From positions 434,001 to 498,000 of the forward strand of contig NZ_NPDQ01000001.1 in assembly GCF_002812125.1 (NCBI RefSeq): 64,000 bases of DNA, in the 5' to 3' direction. The first letter of the stretch is position 1. Each line of letters opens with the position of its first letter. The notes under the pieces are model-generated. The model was given only the letters and a program-made list of their open reading frames with translations, had not been told where the DNA came from and searched no databases. Origin of the DNA: Leptospira brenneri. Its GTDB lineage: Bacteria; Spirochaetota; Leptospiria; Leptospirales; Leptospiraceae. A program made the position numbers and the translations under genes. This document shows, piece after piece, positions 8,640 through 18,760 of the stretch.

Positions 8640-10031
8640 TTAATCCAAAACTAAAGTAATTTCGACCCGGCGGTTTTTGTGGCGATTTTCTTCCGTATCG
8701 TTTGCTACAATTGGAATATCGTCGGCATAACCTTTAAAGGAAATATGTTTTTCGTCCATTTTGTGATTATCAACTAGCGAATGTAATACGGACTTGGCTC
8801 TTTCTTCCGAAAGTTTTTGGTTGTATTCTTTTTTTCCAATATTGTCTGTATGACCGGAAACACGGATTTCCCTATCCGGATATTTTTTTAAAATATCTGC
8901 AATTTTTGCCACTGCCGTTTCTGCATCCGGTTTGAGTTTGCTGTCATTAAAATCGAAAAGAATGGAATCCAAAGAAAACACAATTCCGTCATCGGAAGTT
9001 CGTACGGTTACGGGGAGTTTATCTGGATCTGTGGTTTTTTCAGGGCTAGGAATTTCTCCTGTATCGGTGATCCGTCCTAAGTTTTCTCCATTTAGATTTT
9101 TGTTTGGCAGAGTGATTGGTTTTGTCGTTTTTGGGTCGGTTGGTTTTCCGTTTGCCCATTCACCGGTTTGGTTTGGATTCCCCGTGTATCCAACAATTAA
9201 GTCTTCCAAGATATCTTCTTTGATGGCCTCTTTGTCTTTGGCATTCACTTGGTTGCGAAGAAAATAAACTCCCTTGATATGAAAGTTTGCTTCTTGGACG
9301 GTTCCATTCGGGTAAATGAATGTGTATGATAACTTAACTTCTTTGAATTCAGGAACACCTCGATTCGCATTGAAGAAAACGGTTCCGGAAGCAAAACCAA
9401 AAATTTTGTATGGTACATTTGGTACCATCTTTTCCCCTTCTGGTTTGTTATAAAAGATAGGATAAGTGTATGTTATTTTTTCACAATTCCCTTTATAGTT
9501 TCCTTCTGACCATGGGGCGATCCCTTGAAACGTGTATTCGGGAAGGACTTTGACTCGGATACGTTCTGCACTAAAATCAAAAGACTCTTCTGCGGGTAAT
9601 TTCCAAACATCCGAAACAGAAACCGGTGTATCGGGAAAACTGGGAAAACTGCGAAGGTTAGGCATTATGAATTCGTTTGGAACTTCATAGCGACCATTGC
9701 GAAATAGGGTAAAGTCCGATAAAAATTCTTTGTCCTTCCAAAATGGACCAGATGTTTTTCCGTATCGAATATAAGTATCAAAAAAAGCATTCACCAAACA
9801 AGAATCAGATGAACATTTTTTTGGTTTCATCACCACTCTGTTTTTATCTTCTCTTTCTACCGTTTTTGTTCCCACCCGAAAGAATACGTCATGGTATTCA
9901 TTTAGTTCTAAAACCTGGTTTTCTTTCCATTTCCACTGGAAGGTAGTTTTCTCCGTTGGGATGGGCGCTGAACCAAACAAAGGTAGAATTGTTACAAAAC
10001 AGAATAAGATCAAAAGCCTGAGGGTCTTCAC
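8640..10031 (-). CDS. OmpA-domain outer-membrane/periplasmic protein
   Basis: 463 residues from a GTG at 10031, which gives a clean signal peptide (KTLRLLILFCFVTILPLFGS). An ATG at 10139 is also in frame, but it overlaps the start codon of the divergent gene and adds 36 residues before the hydrophobic core. Residues about 30-320 form a beta-rich domain I cannot name. The last 115 residues are an OmpA/MotB peptidoglycan-binding domain: LFDFNDSKLKPDA, SGHTDNIG and NRRVEI. It probably tethers the outer membrane or a periplasmic complex to peptidoglycan. The convergent neighbour ends 3 bases away. Confidence 0.82.
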   Translation of the reverse strand: MKTLRLLILFCFVTILPLFGSAPIPTEKTTFQWKWKENQVLELNEYHDVFFRVGTKTVEREDKNRVVMKPKKCSSDSCLVNAFFDTYIRYGKTSGPFWKDKEFLSDFTLFRNGRYEVPNEFIMPNLRSFPSFPDTPVSVSDVWKLPAEESFDFSAERIRVKVLPEYTFQGIAPWSEGNYKGNCEKITYTYPIFYNKPEGEKMVPNVPYKIFGFASGTVFFNANRGVPEFKEVKLSYTFIYPNGTVQEANFHIKGVYFLRNQVNAKDKEAIKEDILEDLIVGYTGNPNQTGEWANGKPTDPKTTKPITLPNKNLNGENLGRITDTGEIPSPEKTTDPDKLPVTVRTSDDGIVFSLDSILFDFNDSKLKPDAETAVAKIADILKKYPDREIRVSGHTDNIGKKEYNQKLSEERAKSVLHSLVDNHKMDEKHISFKGYADDIPIVANDTEENRHKNRRVEITLVLD

Positions 10032-10137
10032 AAAACAAAGATCGGGGATTTTTTTGAAAAACTGATAGGGGATTTGGAAAAAACTAGCGGTTTTTACGAT
10101 TGACGAAGGATGGATTTTTGGCTTTACCTGAATTACC

Positions 10138-11049
10138 ATGAAAAACCTTTCTCTGCTTTTTTACATTTTGATTACAATTAATTTTGTCGCTTGTAAGGAC
10201 AAACAAACCCTGAAAGTGGCAGGTTCCGAAACCATGAACAGTATGATGCGTTATTTAGGAGCCGAATACGAAAAGGTAAATTCCAATGCCCGTGTAACAG
10301 TAGAAGGTGGTGGATCGGAATCCGGAATTGACAGATTACGAAAGGGTGAGATTGATATGGCAGTTTCTTCTCGCGACTTAAACCAAGCAGAGTTTGATGA
10401 CCTTCGTAAAACGGGTAACTTGGAAAAAGTAAGATTGGCTTACGATGGGGTTGCTCTTGTTGTGAATCAGAAAAATACAATTTCTAAACTGAACTTAATC
10501 CAAACGTCTGATATCTTTTCTGGAAAAATCAAAAACTGGAAAGAAGTGGGTGGGATCGATGCACCAATCTCTATCGTGATTCGTAATGATAAATCAGGAA
10601 CCCAAGACTACTTTCAAAATCATATTCTCAAAAGAAAAGATTTGGGTTTAGATGAGTTCAACAAATATAAATCGAATGTTTTTTCCAAAGATACTAAAAT
10701 TGTAAAAGACAATGCGGAAATGGCAAAATACATTCAAGAAAATCCAAATAGCATTGGTTATATGGGTATGGGATCTGCTCTTGTCGATAACAAAGATAAA
10801 ATCAAAGCTTTGGATTATGCAAGAACGGATAAAGATCCTTATGTGGCACCTTCTGTAAGAAATGTTTATGACCGTAAATATAGACTAGCACGTGAGTTAT
10901 TTATCATTTATAAAACCGACCAAGGTGATAAAATTGATGCGTTTGTTACCTACCTCACTAGCGAACAAGGACAAGTTGCCGTCTTACAATCGGGATACTT
11001 AAGAGCTTCTCTTCCGGAAGTCGAAGTATCTGCGGAACCTGTGAAGTAA
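10138..11049 (+). CDS. PstS-like phosphate-binding lipoprotein
   Basis: 303 residues; the lipobox NFVAC places the acylated Cys at 19. The body is a PBP-like substrate-binding domain of the PstS family: VAGSETMNSMMRYLGAEY, VEGGGSESGIDRLRKGEIDMAVSSR, then IVIRNDKSGTQDYF and a late IGYMGMGSAL, which are the segments that wrap phosphate in PstS. No pstC, pstA, pstB or phoU gene is adjacent, so it either serves a distant transporter or acts as a phosphate sensor. It is transcribed away from the OmpA-domain gene. Confidence 0.83.
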   Translation: MKNLSLLFYILITINFVACKDKQTLKVAGSETMNSMMRYLGAEYEKVNSNARVTVEGGGSESGIDRLRKGEIDMAVSSRDLNQAEFDDLRKTGNLEKVRLAYDGVALVVNQKNTISKLNLIQTSDIFSGKIKNWKEVGGIDAPISIVIRNDKSGTQDYFQNHILKRKDLGLDEFNKYKSNVFSKDTKIVKDNAEMAKYIQENPNSIGYMGMGSALVDNKDKIKALDYARTDKDPYVAPSVRNVYDRKYRLARELFIIYKTDQGDKIDAFVTYLTSEQGQVAVLQSGYLRASLPEVEVSAEPVK

Positions 11050-11066
11050 AAAACTATATTTAAATT

Positions 11067-12599
11067 TTAGTAAACTAACACTCTATTATTGGTTCGGTCA
11101 GCGATGTAAAGTTGACCGAATTGATTGAAAAAAATTCCAGTAGGGGAATATAGACTTTTAGGACCAAGTGCTGATCCAGAGCAGCTTCCATTATTATTGT
11201 TCAAAGTACAATTAAGATCATCAAACTGACCTAATACTGCAACCGCCGCAATTCCTGCATTTTGAGTGGTTTTGGGATACATCACCACACGGTTGTTACC
11301 TGTATCAGCTACAAAAAGATTTTCATTTTGATCAAGTGCAATCCCCGTTGGGCCAGAAAGCCCAAGAGGGCCACCCCCACCTCCACTTGTATTAAAGTCA
11401 GGTTGTCCATATACGCGAGTTGCAGTTGTAGAATTTTGAGGAAAATAAAGGACTCGACTGTTTCCGTTATCGGAAACATACAAGCCGCCATCTTTATCCA
11501 AGATCATTCCGTTCGGACTACTCATTTTTTCATTAGAAAGACCGGATGTATTTCCAGAAAAACCAGTTTGGCCATACACACGACTCGCTGTAGTGGAACC
11601 TGGTGGAAAGTAAAGGATACGGTGGTAAGCAGATTCTGAAACATAAACACCCCCGGCAGAATCGATCCCAACGGCAAGTGGTGTACTTAAAGAAGTCGCA
11701 CTCGCGGCTCCAGCTGCTGAAGTGGAAAATCCGGATTGGCCATAGACTACAGAAGGAACATTCGATTGATTAGGAAAATGCAAAACTCGATTATTACCCA
11801 TATCAACTGCGTACAATTCACCAGATTGACTGATTCCGATCCCACGAACATTATTTAAAGAATTTGCACTCACCGTAGTACCAAAACATGTCCCACCAGA
11901 GTCCACATTTGCTAAATCACAATTATAGAAGCCCGATTGACCATACACTCGAGTTGATATCATTGAGTTAGGTGGATAATATTGGAGACGGTTGATTCCT
12001 GAAATATAAACTCCGCCAGTAGTATCAGCAGCAACTCCGTAGGGAGAACTTAGATTTTGGTTATTAGGAGAGCTTGACGCACAGGAACCTGTGTTATATG
12101 CAGAGCTACAAGAATAAGATCCATATTGTCCATATACAAAAATGGGACTTGTGTCAACCACTTGGAGAGAGATTGTCTTTACCGCATAACCTGGGCTATT
12201 TCGAATGACTGTGATTGGAGTTGGACTCGTTACCGTTGTACTCGTTCCTTTGATTTCTCCGGTCATCGAATCAAAAGTTAGTCCCGCTGGTAAAACACCT
12301 TGTATTGAATAATTCGAATTGATTTGATACTTCGGGCCGATGGAAACAGGAAAATTGATAAATAATCTATAGTTTGATGAGTTAAATTCTAGAGGAGGGA
12401 CATTGACTAAATGAAAACCGCAGTAATTTGATTTGTCCGAAGTTGCCGATTGAAACACTAGAGAAGATAAGAATGAATCAGATTTAGGATCACAATGGTG
12501 ATTGAGTGAATTTTGTTGGCAAAACATTGAAATGGAAATGTTGAAAAGCAAAAGAAGAAGTTTGAATTTTTTTAGGGATTTCGATGGGTTTCGTTTCAT
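11067..12599 (-). CDS. NHL-repeat lipoprotein with putative-Ig domain (paralogue 1)
   Basis: 510 residues with signal peptide and lipobox SMFC (Cys27). Residues about 60-150 carry a cadherin-like putative-Ig (He_PIG) domain with the SIQGVLPAGLTFDSMTGEI signature. Residues 155-510 contain about six NHL-type units, each with a VYGQ...F strand, a V/IGLD..G.LYVSD.GN.RVL.YP core and a proline turn, as in a six-bladed beta-propeller. Some blades carry a Cys-pair loop of form C-x8-GSC. It is most likely a surface or periplasmic binding protein; ligand unknown. Two paralogues lie at 13062-14585 and 19074-20579 on the same strand. Confidence 0.82.
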   Translation of the reverse strand: MKRNPSKSLKKFKLLLLLFNISISMFCQQNSLNHHCDPKSDSFLSSLVFQSATSDKSNYCGFHLVNVPPLEFNSSNYRLFINFPVSIGPKYQINSNYSIQGVLPAGLTFDSMTGEIKGTSTTVTSPTPITVIRNSPGYAVKTISLQVVDTSPIFVYGQYGSYSCSSAYNTGSCASSSPNNQNLSSPYGVAADTTGGVYISGINRLQYYPPNSMISTRVYGQSGFYNCDLANVDSGGTCFGTTVSANSLNNVRGIGISQSGELYAVDMGNNRVLHFPNQSNVPSVVYGQSGFSTSAAGAASATSLSTPLAVGIDSAGGVYVSESAYHRILYFPPGSTTASRVYGQTGFSGNTSGLSNEKMSSPNGMILDKDGGLYVSDNGNSRVLYFPQNSTTATRVYGQPDFNTSGGGGGPLGLSGPTGIALDQNENLFVADTGNNRVVMYPKTTQNAGIAAVAVLGQFDDLNCTLNNNNGSCSGSALGPKSLYSPTGIFFNQFGQLYIADRTNNRVLVY

Positions 12600-12904
12600 A
12601 AAAAGTGATATGGATCATTAGTATATTTTATAATATAATGATTAACAATCGGTGAATTTATAAATTATTTATCAATTAGATTTTATTGGATGATACATTA
12701 ACAGTCATTTTGCTAAAAAAGAAATTAATTGTAATGCAAATCGTGACTTTAAATGGAAAGTAAAATTTCTTTTAACGGTTTTGTTTCGGGTTATCCTTAA
12801 ATGAATGAAGGCGAGAAATCGCTATCTGTTCGCTCGTCACAAAAAGAAATGTTTATTATTTTTTTAAATCGTGTAGACCAACTGGACTACAAATTTTAGT
12901 TGCA

Positions 12905-13060
12905 AAGGGGTGGACAGTCTTAGTAATGAAACTGCAACCAGGAAGGGACATATTTGTTTGTGGTCCAAGTTTGATTGTTTCTTTGACAAAACTTGGTTTA
13001 ATCGACAAATATTGGTTATGTGTTCGTCCCTTGATTGCTGGTGGTGGTTTGCAACTTATT
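12905..13060 (+). pseudogene. RibD_C/dihydrofolate-reductase-family fragment
   Basis: A translated stretch containing PGRDIFVCGPS, SLTKLGLIDKY and PLIAGGG matches the C-terminal third of the RibD C-terminal-domain/dihydrofolate reductase family (usually about 180 residues). Only about 50 residues remain: upstream sequence in this frame does not resemble the family and has no credible start, and downstream the frame runs antisense into the 3' end of the NHL gene. I read it as a decayed remnant of a gene interrupted between the two NHL paralogues. Not expected to be functional. Confidence 0.6.
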
Positions 13061-13061
13061 T

Positions 13062-14585
13062 CTAAAAAACCAATATCCTGTTATTTCCTTGGTCAGCAAC
13101 ATGAAGTTGGCCTAGTTGATTGAAATAAATACCTGCTGGGCCGGAGAGGTTCTTTGGTCCGACGGCCGGTCCACCGCAACTCCCATTGTTGTTGGCAACT
13201 CCGCAGCTGAAATCACCGAACTGTCCAAATACACCCACTGCAACAATACCAGTCGATTGGGTAGTTCTGGGGTACATCACGACTCGATTGTTTCCTGTAT
13301 CAGAAACATATAGGTTATCACTTTGGTCCAGAGCCACCTTAGTAGGTCCTGAAAGTGTAGAGGCGCTAGTGGCACCGGCTATACCTGTAGTAAACGATGG
13401 TTGGCCATAAACTCTTGTGGCAGTTGTGGAACCAACGGGAAAGTAAAGAACTCGATTGTGATTTGTATCCACAACATAGAGGCCACCATCAGAATCTAGA
13501 GTGATTCCCATTGGCCCATAAAGATTGACGTTTGTTGTATTTGTAACTGTTGTTGAGAAACTCGTTTGTCCATAAACACGGGTTGCTGTGGTAGAACCTG
13601 GAGGGAAATAGAGAACTCGGTGGGTAGCTGATTCTGAAATGTAAAGTCCTCCTTCTGGGGAAGTGGCAATACTTTGCGGATTATTTAAAGACACTTCACT
13701 TGTCGATCCTGGTGCGCTAGTAGTAAACCCAGGTTGTCCATAAACCATGGATGCAGTCGTTGTATTTTTTGGGTAATACAAGGCGCGTTGGTTTGCTGTG
13801 TCTACCGCATACAATCCATCTTGGCCATCCAAAGCAATTTCTCTGACTCCATTTAAGGTATGTTCAGATGGACTGGAATTCGTGCAAGATCCTGCGGAAA
13901 TATTATTGGCTATGTCGCAAGAAAAACTTCCGAACTGGCCATAAACCTTTGTCGAAGCAGTTGTGTTCGGTGGAAAGTATTGGATGCGATTGACCCCAGA
14001 TATATAAACTCCACCTGAAGAATCTCCAGTGACTCCAAAAGGAAAACCTAAGTTTTGATTGGTTACTGGTCCCCCAGGTGCACAAGAACCATTATTGTAA
14101 TTATTTGCACAGTTATAAAATCCATATTGCCCATACACCATTGTCGCACTTGTATCCACTACCTGTAAGGTGATGGTCACAATTCCAAATCCGGGGCTAT
14201 TTTTGGTGATGGTAAGATTCGTTGCGGTGGTGATCGCAGTAGCTGTTCCTTTGATTTCCCCGGTTGTGTGATCGAACGTTAAACCAGTTGGTAACACCCC
14301 TTGGATCGAATAACTCGAGTTCATTGGATGACGAGGAATGATGGATACGGGAAAGTTAAGATACAATCTGTAATTTGAATATCGATAACCGAAGGGGGGA
14401 ATGTTGACGAGATTAAACCCACAATGATAGGATACTGCTGTTGTTACCGCTTGGACGATGAGATTGGGGAAAAAGGAATCGGACTTGGAATCACATTGGT
14501 TGTTTAAAGATTCCGGTTTGCAAGCGGTTACTAAAAAAATTAGAGATAATGCCGTTAAAATCTGGATTTTGGATAGGGTTTTCAT
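13062..14585 (-). CDS. NHL-repeat lipoprotein with putative-Ig domain (paralogue 2)
   Basis: About 507 residues from the ATG at 14585, chosen because it gives a compact signal peptide and lipobox LVTAC (Cys22); the frame is open to an ATG at 14615. Same architecture as the neighbour at 11067-12599: He_PIG domain with SIQGVLPTGLTFDHTTGEI, then about six VYGQ/NHL blades to residue 507, ending in a GNNRILVF strand. Blades 1, 2 and 6 have insertion loops with a Cys pair. It is closest in organisation to paralogue 1 and probably arose by tandem duplication. Envelope-anchored; ligand unknown. Confidence 0.82.
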   Translation of the reverse strand: MKTLSKIQILTALSLIFLVTACKPESLNNQCDSKSDSFFPNLIVQAVTTAVSYHCGFNLVNIPPFGYRYSNYRLYLNFPVSIIPRHPMNSSYSIQGVLPTGLTFDHTTGEIKGTATAITTATNLTITKNSPGFGIVTITLQVVDTSATMVYGQYGFYNCANNYNNGSCAPGGPVTNQNLGFPFGVTGDSSGGVYISGVNRIQYFPPNTTASTKVYGQFGSFSCDIANNISAGSCTNSSPSEHTLNGVREIALDGQDGLYAVDTANQRALYYPKNTTTASMVYGQPGFTTSAPGSTSEVSLNNPQSIATSPEGGLYISESATHRVLYFPPGSTTATRVYGQTSFSTTVTNTTNVNLYGPMGITLDSDGGLYVVDTNHNRVLYFPVGSTTATRVYGQPSFTTGIAGATSASTLSGPTKVALDQSDNLYVSDTGNNRVVMYPRTTQSTGIVAVGVFGQFGDFSCGVANNNGSCGGPAVGPKNLSGPAGIYFNQLGQLHVADQGNNRILVF

Positions 14586-15070
14586 AAAGGACAGTTTCAT
14601 ACAATAGAATCGCAAGTCATGAAGTAGTGGATCACGAGTGTCTGGCTATTTAGAAATTTAAAAATAATTTATCAACTAAAAATGGGTAGGTTTTGGGTAA
14701 AACAGTTCGTTCTCCTTTCTGTCAGAATTGATCATATCTTAAATAAGTGCGGTAAAGGTTCCTGCATCTATCGATTCTGCCTCTAGCATATCTGAAAATT
14801 TCGACTATCATCTCTCGGAAATTTTTCCAAACCGCTAAAAACGGTTTTTCGTCCATTTTAGAACGTTCTGAACGGTAATTTTTGAGATTTCTTACGATCT
14901 AAGCAATTTTAGTTGCTCACCATTGAGAAAAAAGCAGTTTCGTTTTCAAAACTTAATTTGGATTCAAAGAACTTTACAAACCAACCATTGTAAATGATTC
15001 GAGGAAATCTCATTTCTGTAAAAAATCTCAATTTAGAACATTCAATTAAGTTAAAATAGGAAAATTTTAT
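14586..15070. other. 485-base AT-rich intergenic region with a short palindrome
   Basis: No coding sequence seen. It separates divergent lipoprotein genes and must hold both promoters. A perfect 10-base palindrome AGAACGTTCT lies at 14860-14869, and AACGGTTTTT/AACGG motifs recur nearby. No recognised regulator site can be assigned. Confidence 0.4.
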
Positions 15071-18000
15071 ATGAAAAAGAGCCTCTGGATTTTATTTACA
15101 ACAATTTACTTTTGGAACTGTATTGCATTCTTAGATTTCAATCGAAATAAAAATGAATTTTCTAAGGATTTATTAATACTTCTTTTAGGTTCCAATGATG
15201 TGGGTGTTCCTGCAGGTGGAGGAACCGCAGATCCATCGGGAACTCGCATCCAATCCAGTGATGAACTTTTTACTATCTTAATTCCAGAAGGTGCGATGGA
15301 TGAAACTGTAGATTTTAAAATCACAAAATACAATTCTACGCAAGCACCGTTACCTTCAGGTTTTGTACCCACAAGTTCCATTTATCAAGTTACACCCTCG
15401 TATAAATTCAAAAAAGAGGTCGTTGTGACCATCACTCTGGACCGAGCCAAGGCTCAATCGATGAATCTAAACTTTGGAAAAAGTCGTGGATTTCATGTTT
15501 CCAACACGAATACAGAACCAGATGGACTCAGAATGCCTGGCTGGGCAGGAGTCAGTACAACTCTTGAATCGGAAAGTATCGTCTTTCATACAAAAAGTTT
15601 TTCTATGTTTGGTGGAGGAACGCCTCCCCCTGGGAATCTACCACCTGTTATCAATGGTGCCTATTATTATTTAAAACCGGGAACATTACATATACCTTAT
15701 CAGTTAAGAGCAGACGTATTGGAACCAGATGGGGATCCAATGAATGTGTATTTGGTTGTGGGATCTGCCGGTGGTCCGACGAATTATTTCTCTATGGCAA
15801 GAGAAGGAACAACCAATTGGTACGAATCCAAAATCCCTTACGAGGCAATGAGTCCTGGCGGAGTTCTAATCCAAGTCATTGCAGTGGACATCCATGGTCA
15901 AAAAACTGCAAGGCCATCAACGGGGACTTTTTTATTTCCCACTGATTCTGGTAATCCTACTTACATAAGTCAATACAACCCAGATCGGGATGGGGACGGA
16001 TACAATGATGTTTGGGAACTTGACAACGGATTCAATCCGAATAATGCAAGTAGTCCAACTGGGGGAACTCCATACCCACCAGGTTTACCTGCAGTAGTTG
16101 ACAGTCTGGAAATTTTACCAACCCAAGTTTGGGTTCAAGTGAATGAACCCATTAACTTTGCCGCCAGGGGGTTTCTCGCAGGTGTTCAAAAATTTGTCCA
16201 AGTCAATTTTCACACGACTGGAATCGGACTTAGTGGTTCTCCCATCGGTAATTTAAACTCATCTACCTTTACAGCGACGACTCCTGGTGTCGCAGGAGTG
16301 TTTGCCACCTATCAAAGTTTAGAAGCATCCGCTTCGGTCCATGTGGCAGATACGACTGCCCCCTCGAATATCACAGATTTGGTGGCAACGCCTATGTCCT
16401 CATCCAGAATCCAATTGCGATGGACTGCACCGGGAAGTGTTGGTGCTTTAGGCCAAGCTTCCGCATACGAAATCCGAAGATCTAGTTCTCCCATCACCAA
16501 TAACTTGCAATGTGATGCAGCGACTGGGATTGCTCATACGATGATTCCCAAAACTTCGGGGTTACTCGAAATCAAGGAGATCGAAGGCCATCTCCCACAA
16601 ACAACGTATTATTTTTGTGTTCGTGCCATTGATTCTTCTGGCCTTCGCAATTCCTGGAGTGGGACTGTATCAGCCACAACTTATGCACCTATAGATCTAG
16701 TTCCACCGGCAGACGTTACCACAGCCTCCGCCACTGTTGAGTCCTACCATCAAATCAAACTCATTTGGACTGCTGTTGGTGATAATGGAAACACTGGATC
16801 CGCCTCTTCTTATGAGATCAGAAGGCGTTCGATTCCGATCGTTACAGATGACGACTGTTCTGCGGGAATTTTTGTCCCGAATAGTGTTGTCGCAACATCC
16901 GCTGGTAATCCTTTAGAATTCACTGTCAGTGGTCTTTCCTCGGGAACCGTACATTATTTTTGTATCCGCGCTTTTGACCAGGGAGGGAATCGAAGCCTTT
17001 GGAGTGGGGTTCTCCAAGCAACCACACCATTTGCCAACCAATCCCCTGTGATTCAGCTAGCTTCCAATCTTATTATTGATTTAGGCACAGAAGCTACACT
17101 AGATGCATCACAATCATCTGATCCTGACGCAGCGTTTTGTGGGGCTCAAACAAATCAATATGAGTATAGCTGGAGAGTGGTTTCCAAACCACCTCTATCC
17201 AATTTAACAACTGGAGATATTCAAAACAGAACTACAAAGCTTGCAAAAGTTTTACCTGATAAGAATGGCGAGTATGTCTTTGAATTTTCCTTTAAAGACA
17301 ATGCAGGTAGTTGTGCGGGAGGAAATCGAACTTCTGTTTCTTTGTTCACTGTACAAGCCAATTTGGTTCCGATTGATGCTCCTGCATTTGTAGAAGTCCA
17401 AGCTGGCGGAACCAGTGCGTTTGTTCAGTGGTGGCCAGTCACAGGGGCAACATCGTACACAGTGTATTATAGCACAAGTCCTGGTGTGACTACGGCATCG
17501 ACAAGTTTTGGGCCAGTGACCAATCCGTATACGATGATTACGGGGTTAACAGGAAATACGTTGTATTACTTTAGAGTGGTGGCGAACAACTTTGGCGGGT
17601 ATAGTGTAGTTTCAACAATGGAGCCAAGAGCATTTACAACGGCGACTCCACTGGGGACAAGTGTGACGGGGACTCATGTCGATATTTCGGCAGGGTTAGG
17701 TACATTCCAATCTCTATCCGCAAACAAATTACTCATAGACAACATTAATTCTAAACTAATTGCCGGGATCAAAAATGGATCAACAGGAGGTATGAATCTC
17801 ACCGCCTTCCATTGTGACCTAAATGGAAACAATTGTTCGTATACGAATTATCCAGCAAACTTACCTCTCGATGGTTATCCTAATTTTGCCTTTGATTTTC
17901 TAAACTCCAAACTTCTGGCTATTTATGCAAATCACAGTTCGGGAGCTATTGATTTTCGGAGATGTAATGCCTTAGGTGCTGATTGTACTTACCAAAACAT

Positions 18001-18757
18001 AAATGCTGGAAAAATAACTGCATGGAATGATTCGCATACACCTCTGACCGATTATTCGAATCAATTGTTATTGGAAATTACTTGCTTTAGCAGAAAACCT
18101 GCATTGTTTAAATGCAATTTAGATGGCACAAATTGTACATTCCATGATATATCAGCGGGAGCGGGTACAAATTCATGTTCGAACCCAAATTCCGTCATTG
18201 ATTATAGGAATCAAAAGCTTCTAACGGTTACCTCTGATAATAGTATCGTTTCATCTAGAATCAGCTTATTCCGTTGTAATATCGACGGAACCAATTGCAA
18301 CTATATTGATATATCAGCGGGGCAAGGATCTGGATCAGGGACAAATCCAATTATCTTAATCGATAATCAAAATTCAAAAATTCTAGCGATCTCGCAAAGT
18401 GTAACATTTAATAATAAACTTTCACTCTTTCGCTGTAATCTAGATGGAACAAATTGCACTTACGTTGACATTTCTGCTGGCCAACCTACTAATTCATCTA
18501 TAAATCCAAGTGCCACGATCGATTATATCGAAGGTAAATTATTAGTTGCCACATTAAATTCTGCCAATAATGGAAAACCTAGTTTATACCGATGCAATTT
18601 AGATGGAACTGGATGTACTCATACTGATATATCTTCGGGGCAAGGTCAAAATTCTGGAGGAAGGCCGAATATAATTATCAATTCAATCACAGGTAAACTA
18701 ATGATACTCACTTCAAACTCTGCCAACTCCAACAAACCCTCTCTCTTCATCTGGTAA
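15071..18757 (+). CDS. Large multidomain surface lipoprotein: FN3 domains and C-terminal Cys-loop propeller
   Basis: 1228 residues; signal ends in FWNC (Cys17), consistent with a lipoprotein. In order: a ZU5-like beta domain (about 45-185), an extracellular segment with a calcium-type DRDGDGYNDVWE motif near 310, FN3 domains near 430-533 and 540-653, a PKD-like domain near 656-766, a third FN3 near 769-863, and from 871 to the end seven repeats of about 51 residues. Repeats carry C-N-x-D-G-x-x-C loops followed by DISAG; the first begins at DISAG and the last stops before its Cys loop, as in a ring-closed seven-bladed propeller. Probably a surface adhesin or carbohydrate/protein binder; the role is inference. 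Confidence 0.8.
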   Translation: MKKSLWILFTTIYFWNCIAFLDFNRNKNEFSKDLLILLLGSNDVGVPAGGGTADPSGTRIQSSDELFTILIPEGAMDETVDFKITKYNSTQAPLPSGFVPTSSIYQVTPSYKFKKEVVVTITLDRAKAQSMNLNFGKSRGFHVSNTNTEPDGLRMPGWAGVSTTLESESIVFHTKSFSMFGGGTPPPGNLPPVINGAYYYLKPGTLHIPYQLRADVLEPDGDPMNVYLVVGSAGGPTNYFSMAREGTTNWYESKIPYEAMSPGGVLIQVIAVDIHGQKTARPSTGTFLFPTDSGNPTYISQYNPDRDGDGYNDVWELDNGFNPNNASSPTGGTPYPPGLPAVVDSLEILPTQVWVQVNEPINFAARGFLAGVQKFVQVNFHTTGIGLSGSPIGNLNSSTFTATTPGVAGVFATYQSLEASASVHVADTTAPSNITDLVATPMSSSRIQLRWTAPGSVGALGQASAYEIRRSSSPITNNLQCDAATGIAHTMIPKTSGLLEIKEIEGHLPQTTYYFCVRAIDSSGLRNSWSGTVSATTYAPIDLVPPADVTTASATVESYHQIKLIWTAVGDNGNTGSASSYEIRRRSIPIVTDDDCSAGIFVPNSVVATSAGNPLEFTVSGLSSGTVHYFCIRAFDQGGNRSLWSGVLQATTPFANQSPVIQLASNLIIDLGTEATLDASQSSDPDAAFCGAQTNQYEYSWRVVSKPPLSNLTTGDIQNRTTKLAKVLPDKNGEYVFEFSFKDNAGSCAGGNRTSVSLFTVQANLVPIDAPAFVEVQAGGTSAFVQWWPVTGATSYTVYYSTSPGVTTASTSFGPVTNPYTMITGLTGNTLYYFRVVANNFGGYSVVSTMEPRAFTTATPLGTSVTGTHVDISAGLGTFQSLSANKLLIDNINSKLIAGIKNGSTGGMNLTAFHCDLNGNNCSYTNYPANLPLDGYPNFAFDFLNSKLLAIYANHSSGAIDFRRCNALGADCTYQNINAGKITAWNDSHTPLTDYSNQLLLEITCFSRKPALFKCNLDGTNCTFHDISAGAGTNSCSNPNSVIDYRNQKLLTVTSDNSIVSSRISLFRCNIDGTNCNYIDISAGQGSGSGTNPIILIDNQNSKILAISQSVTFNNKLSLFRCNLDGTNCTYVDISAGQPTNSSINPSATIDYIEGKLLVATLNSANNGKPSLYRCNLDGTGCTHTDISSGQGQNSGGRPNIIINSITGKLMILTSNSANSNKPSLFIW

Positions 18758-18760
18758 CCA

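Noticed and set aside
14860..14869. SOS box candidate AGAACGTTCT
   Set aside because: It does not fit the Gram-positive GAAC-N4-GTTC spacing, and the neighbouring genes have no link to DNA repair.
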